NCBI GenBank assembly: GCA_934256695.1
Contig: CAKQPE010000010.1
Coordinates: forward strand, 1-33,178
DNA length: 33,178 nucleotides
From: an uncultured Eubacteriales bacterium
GTDB taxonomy: Bacteria > Bacillota > Clostridia > Lachnospirales > Anaerotignaceae
Reading direction: 5' to 3'
Position 1 is the first letter of the stretch, and each line of letters starts with the position of its first letter. The notes beneath the pieces were generated by a model. That model was not told the origin of the DNA. It ran no database searches and was given only the letters and a program-made list of their open reading frames with translations. Below are positions 32,729-33,178 of the stretch, one piece after another. A program made the position numbers and the translations under genes.

Positions 32729-33178
32729 TTACTTAATCCGTTTCTGAATATCCTCAACAGATGGCAGTTGCTTTTCCAGATCATCCGGCAGACTGCTGGT
32801 TATTTTATATTCACTTACACCAATCGGCTTTGAAATATCCTTGAGAGAATATTCTGCAACCACATTATTCTTGCTTTTGCACAGCAGCAAACCAATAGAT
32901 GGATTATCCTGCTCTTTTTTCAAAATGCCATCCACGGCTGACAGATAGAAATTTAGCTGACCGGCATATTCCGGTTTGAAATCACCGGTTTTCAATTCAA
33001 TAACCACATAACAGCGAAGGTTCAGGTTATAGAATAACAAATCAATGTAAAAATCATCACCACCTACATTCAGGTGATACTGATTGCCCAGAAATGCAAA
33101 TCCTGTTCCAAGCTCCAGAAGAAGCTTTGTGACATCCCGAACCAGTGCCTGCTCAATATCCCGTTCAAGCATATCTTC
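32729..33178 (-). CDS. YhcG/DUF1016-type PD-(D/E)XK nuclease, C-terminal part
   Basis: The last ~148 residues of a YhcG-like protein; the gene continues beyond the window edge. The block LLLELGTGFAFLGNQYHLNVGGDDFYIDLLFYN...VVIELKTGDFKPEYAGQ shows the family's nuclease core, with Asp in FYIDLLF and the E-x-K in IELKTG. PSIGLLLCKSKN follows as usual. The family is associated with DNA binding/restriction and recombination contexts; its substrate is not settled. Base composition is less AT-rich than neighbours, hinting at transfer within the element. The ATG near the edge is probably internal. Confidence 0.85.
   Translation of the reverse strand, partial: EDMLERDIEQALVRDVTKLLLELGTGFAFLGNQYHLNVGGDDFYIDLLFYNLNLRCYVVIELKTGDFKPEYAGQLNFYLSAVDGILKKEQDNPSIGLLLCKSKNNVVAEYSLKDISKPIGVSEYKITSSLPDDLEKQLPSVEDIQKRIK

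Larger units (their letters stand above)
30172..33178. mobile_element. integrated element with serine recombinase (left end only)
   Basis: It starts at the att-like core inside the protease gene and includes the recombinase, a 35-codon ORF, a low-coding region and probably the nuclease at the window edge. The right end is not in the window. The DUF1016-type gene is visibly less AT-rich than the rest, consistent with imported cargo. Confidence 0.55.

Overview
The window is an AT-rich chromosomal segment of an anaerobic Gram-positive bacterium of the class Clostridia, probably Lachnospirales-like. The evidence is the low GC, AGGAGG-type ribosome sites, consensus sigma-A promoters, many rho-independent terminators, a pyruvate kinase with the extra C-terminal swivelling domain, and a Bacillus-type MetA. 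The species cannot be named from sequence alone.

Left part (1-10060). A minus-strand operon encodes a DMT/EamA transporter, a PAP2 phosphatase and a MATE efflux pump. A divergent metA follows; its residue 111 is Glu, which predicts acetyl-CoA use. Next comes an odd exported protein in which a copper-amine-oxidase-like stalk domain is joined to the back half of a serpin. A block of hairpin repeats separates it from a MacB-like ABC operon: ATPase, a large exported multi-domain protein, an FtsX-type permease, and probably a small membrane protein.

Middle (10228-21524). These are mostly housekeeping genes: a YbaK-type deacylase, pyk and dnaE (adjacent, with no pfkA between them), a dicarboxylate/amino-acid symporter, then lon-engB. 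Between the symporter and lon lies a small transcription unit with a perfect TTGACA-17-TATAAT promoter and a strong terminator. It encodes a tRNA-shaped RNA whose anticodon arm is four bases too short to hold an anticodon. Three copies of an interspersed hairpin repeat lie in the same region.

Toxin/immunity array (21563-26648, minus strand). One complete gene encodes an unrecognised ~380-residue N-terminal region ending in a ~90-residue toxin tip that resembles polymorphic toxin type 44. Downstream lie five more tip copies, four long and one a stub, without usable starts. They alternate with seven small membrane proteins sharing a P-x-I-x-x-I-I-Q-F-x-x-N-K core. Each tip is followed 10-19 bases later by one of these proteins. 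Tip ends are conserved and centres vary. I read this as a silent-cassette array of displaced toxin tips with their immunity genes, decaying at its far end. It is the strongest candidate for an undescribed system here.

Right part (26782-33178). A Na/Pi cotransporter with a PhoU-like domain and an unknown small protein precede a subtilisin-like protease that lacks everything upstream of its catalytic His. The cut falls at a 7-bp inverted repeat with a 2-base centre, and a large serine recombinase gene ends 17 bases away. An integrated element therefore appears to split the protease gene. Beyond the recombinase are a 35-codon ORF, about 700 bases without a convincing gene, and the C-terminal half of a YhcG/DUF1016-type nuclease cut by the window edge.
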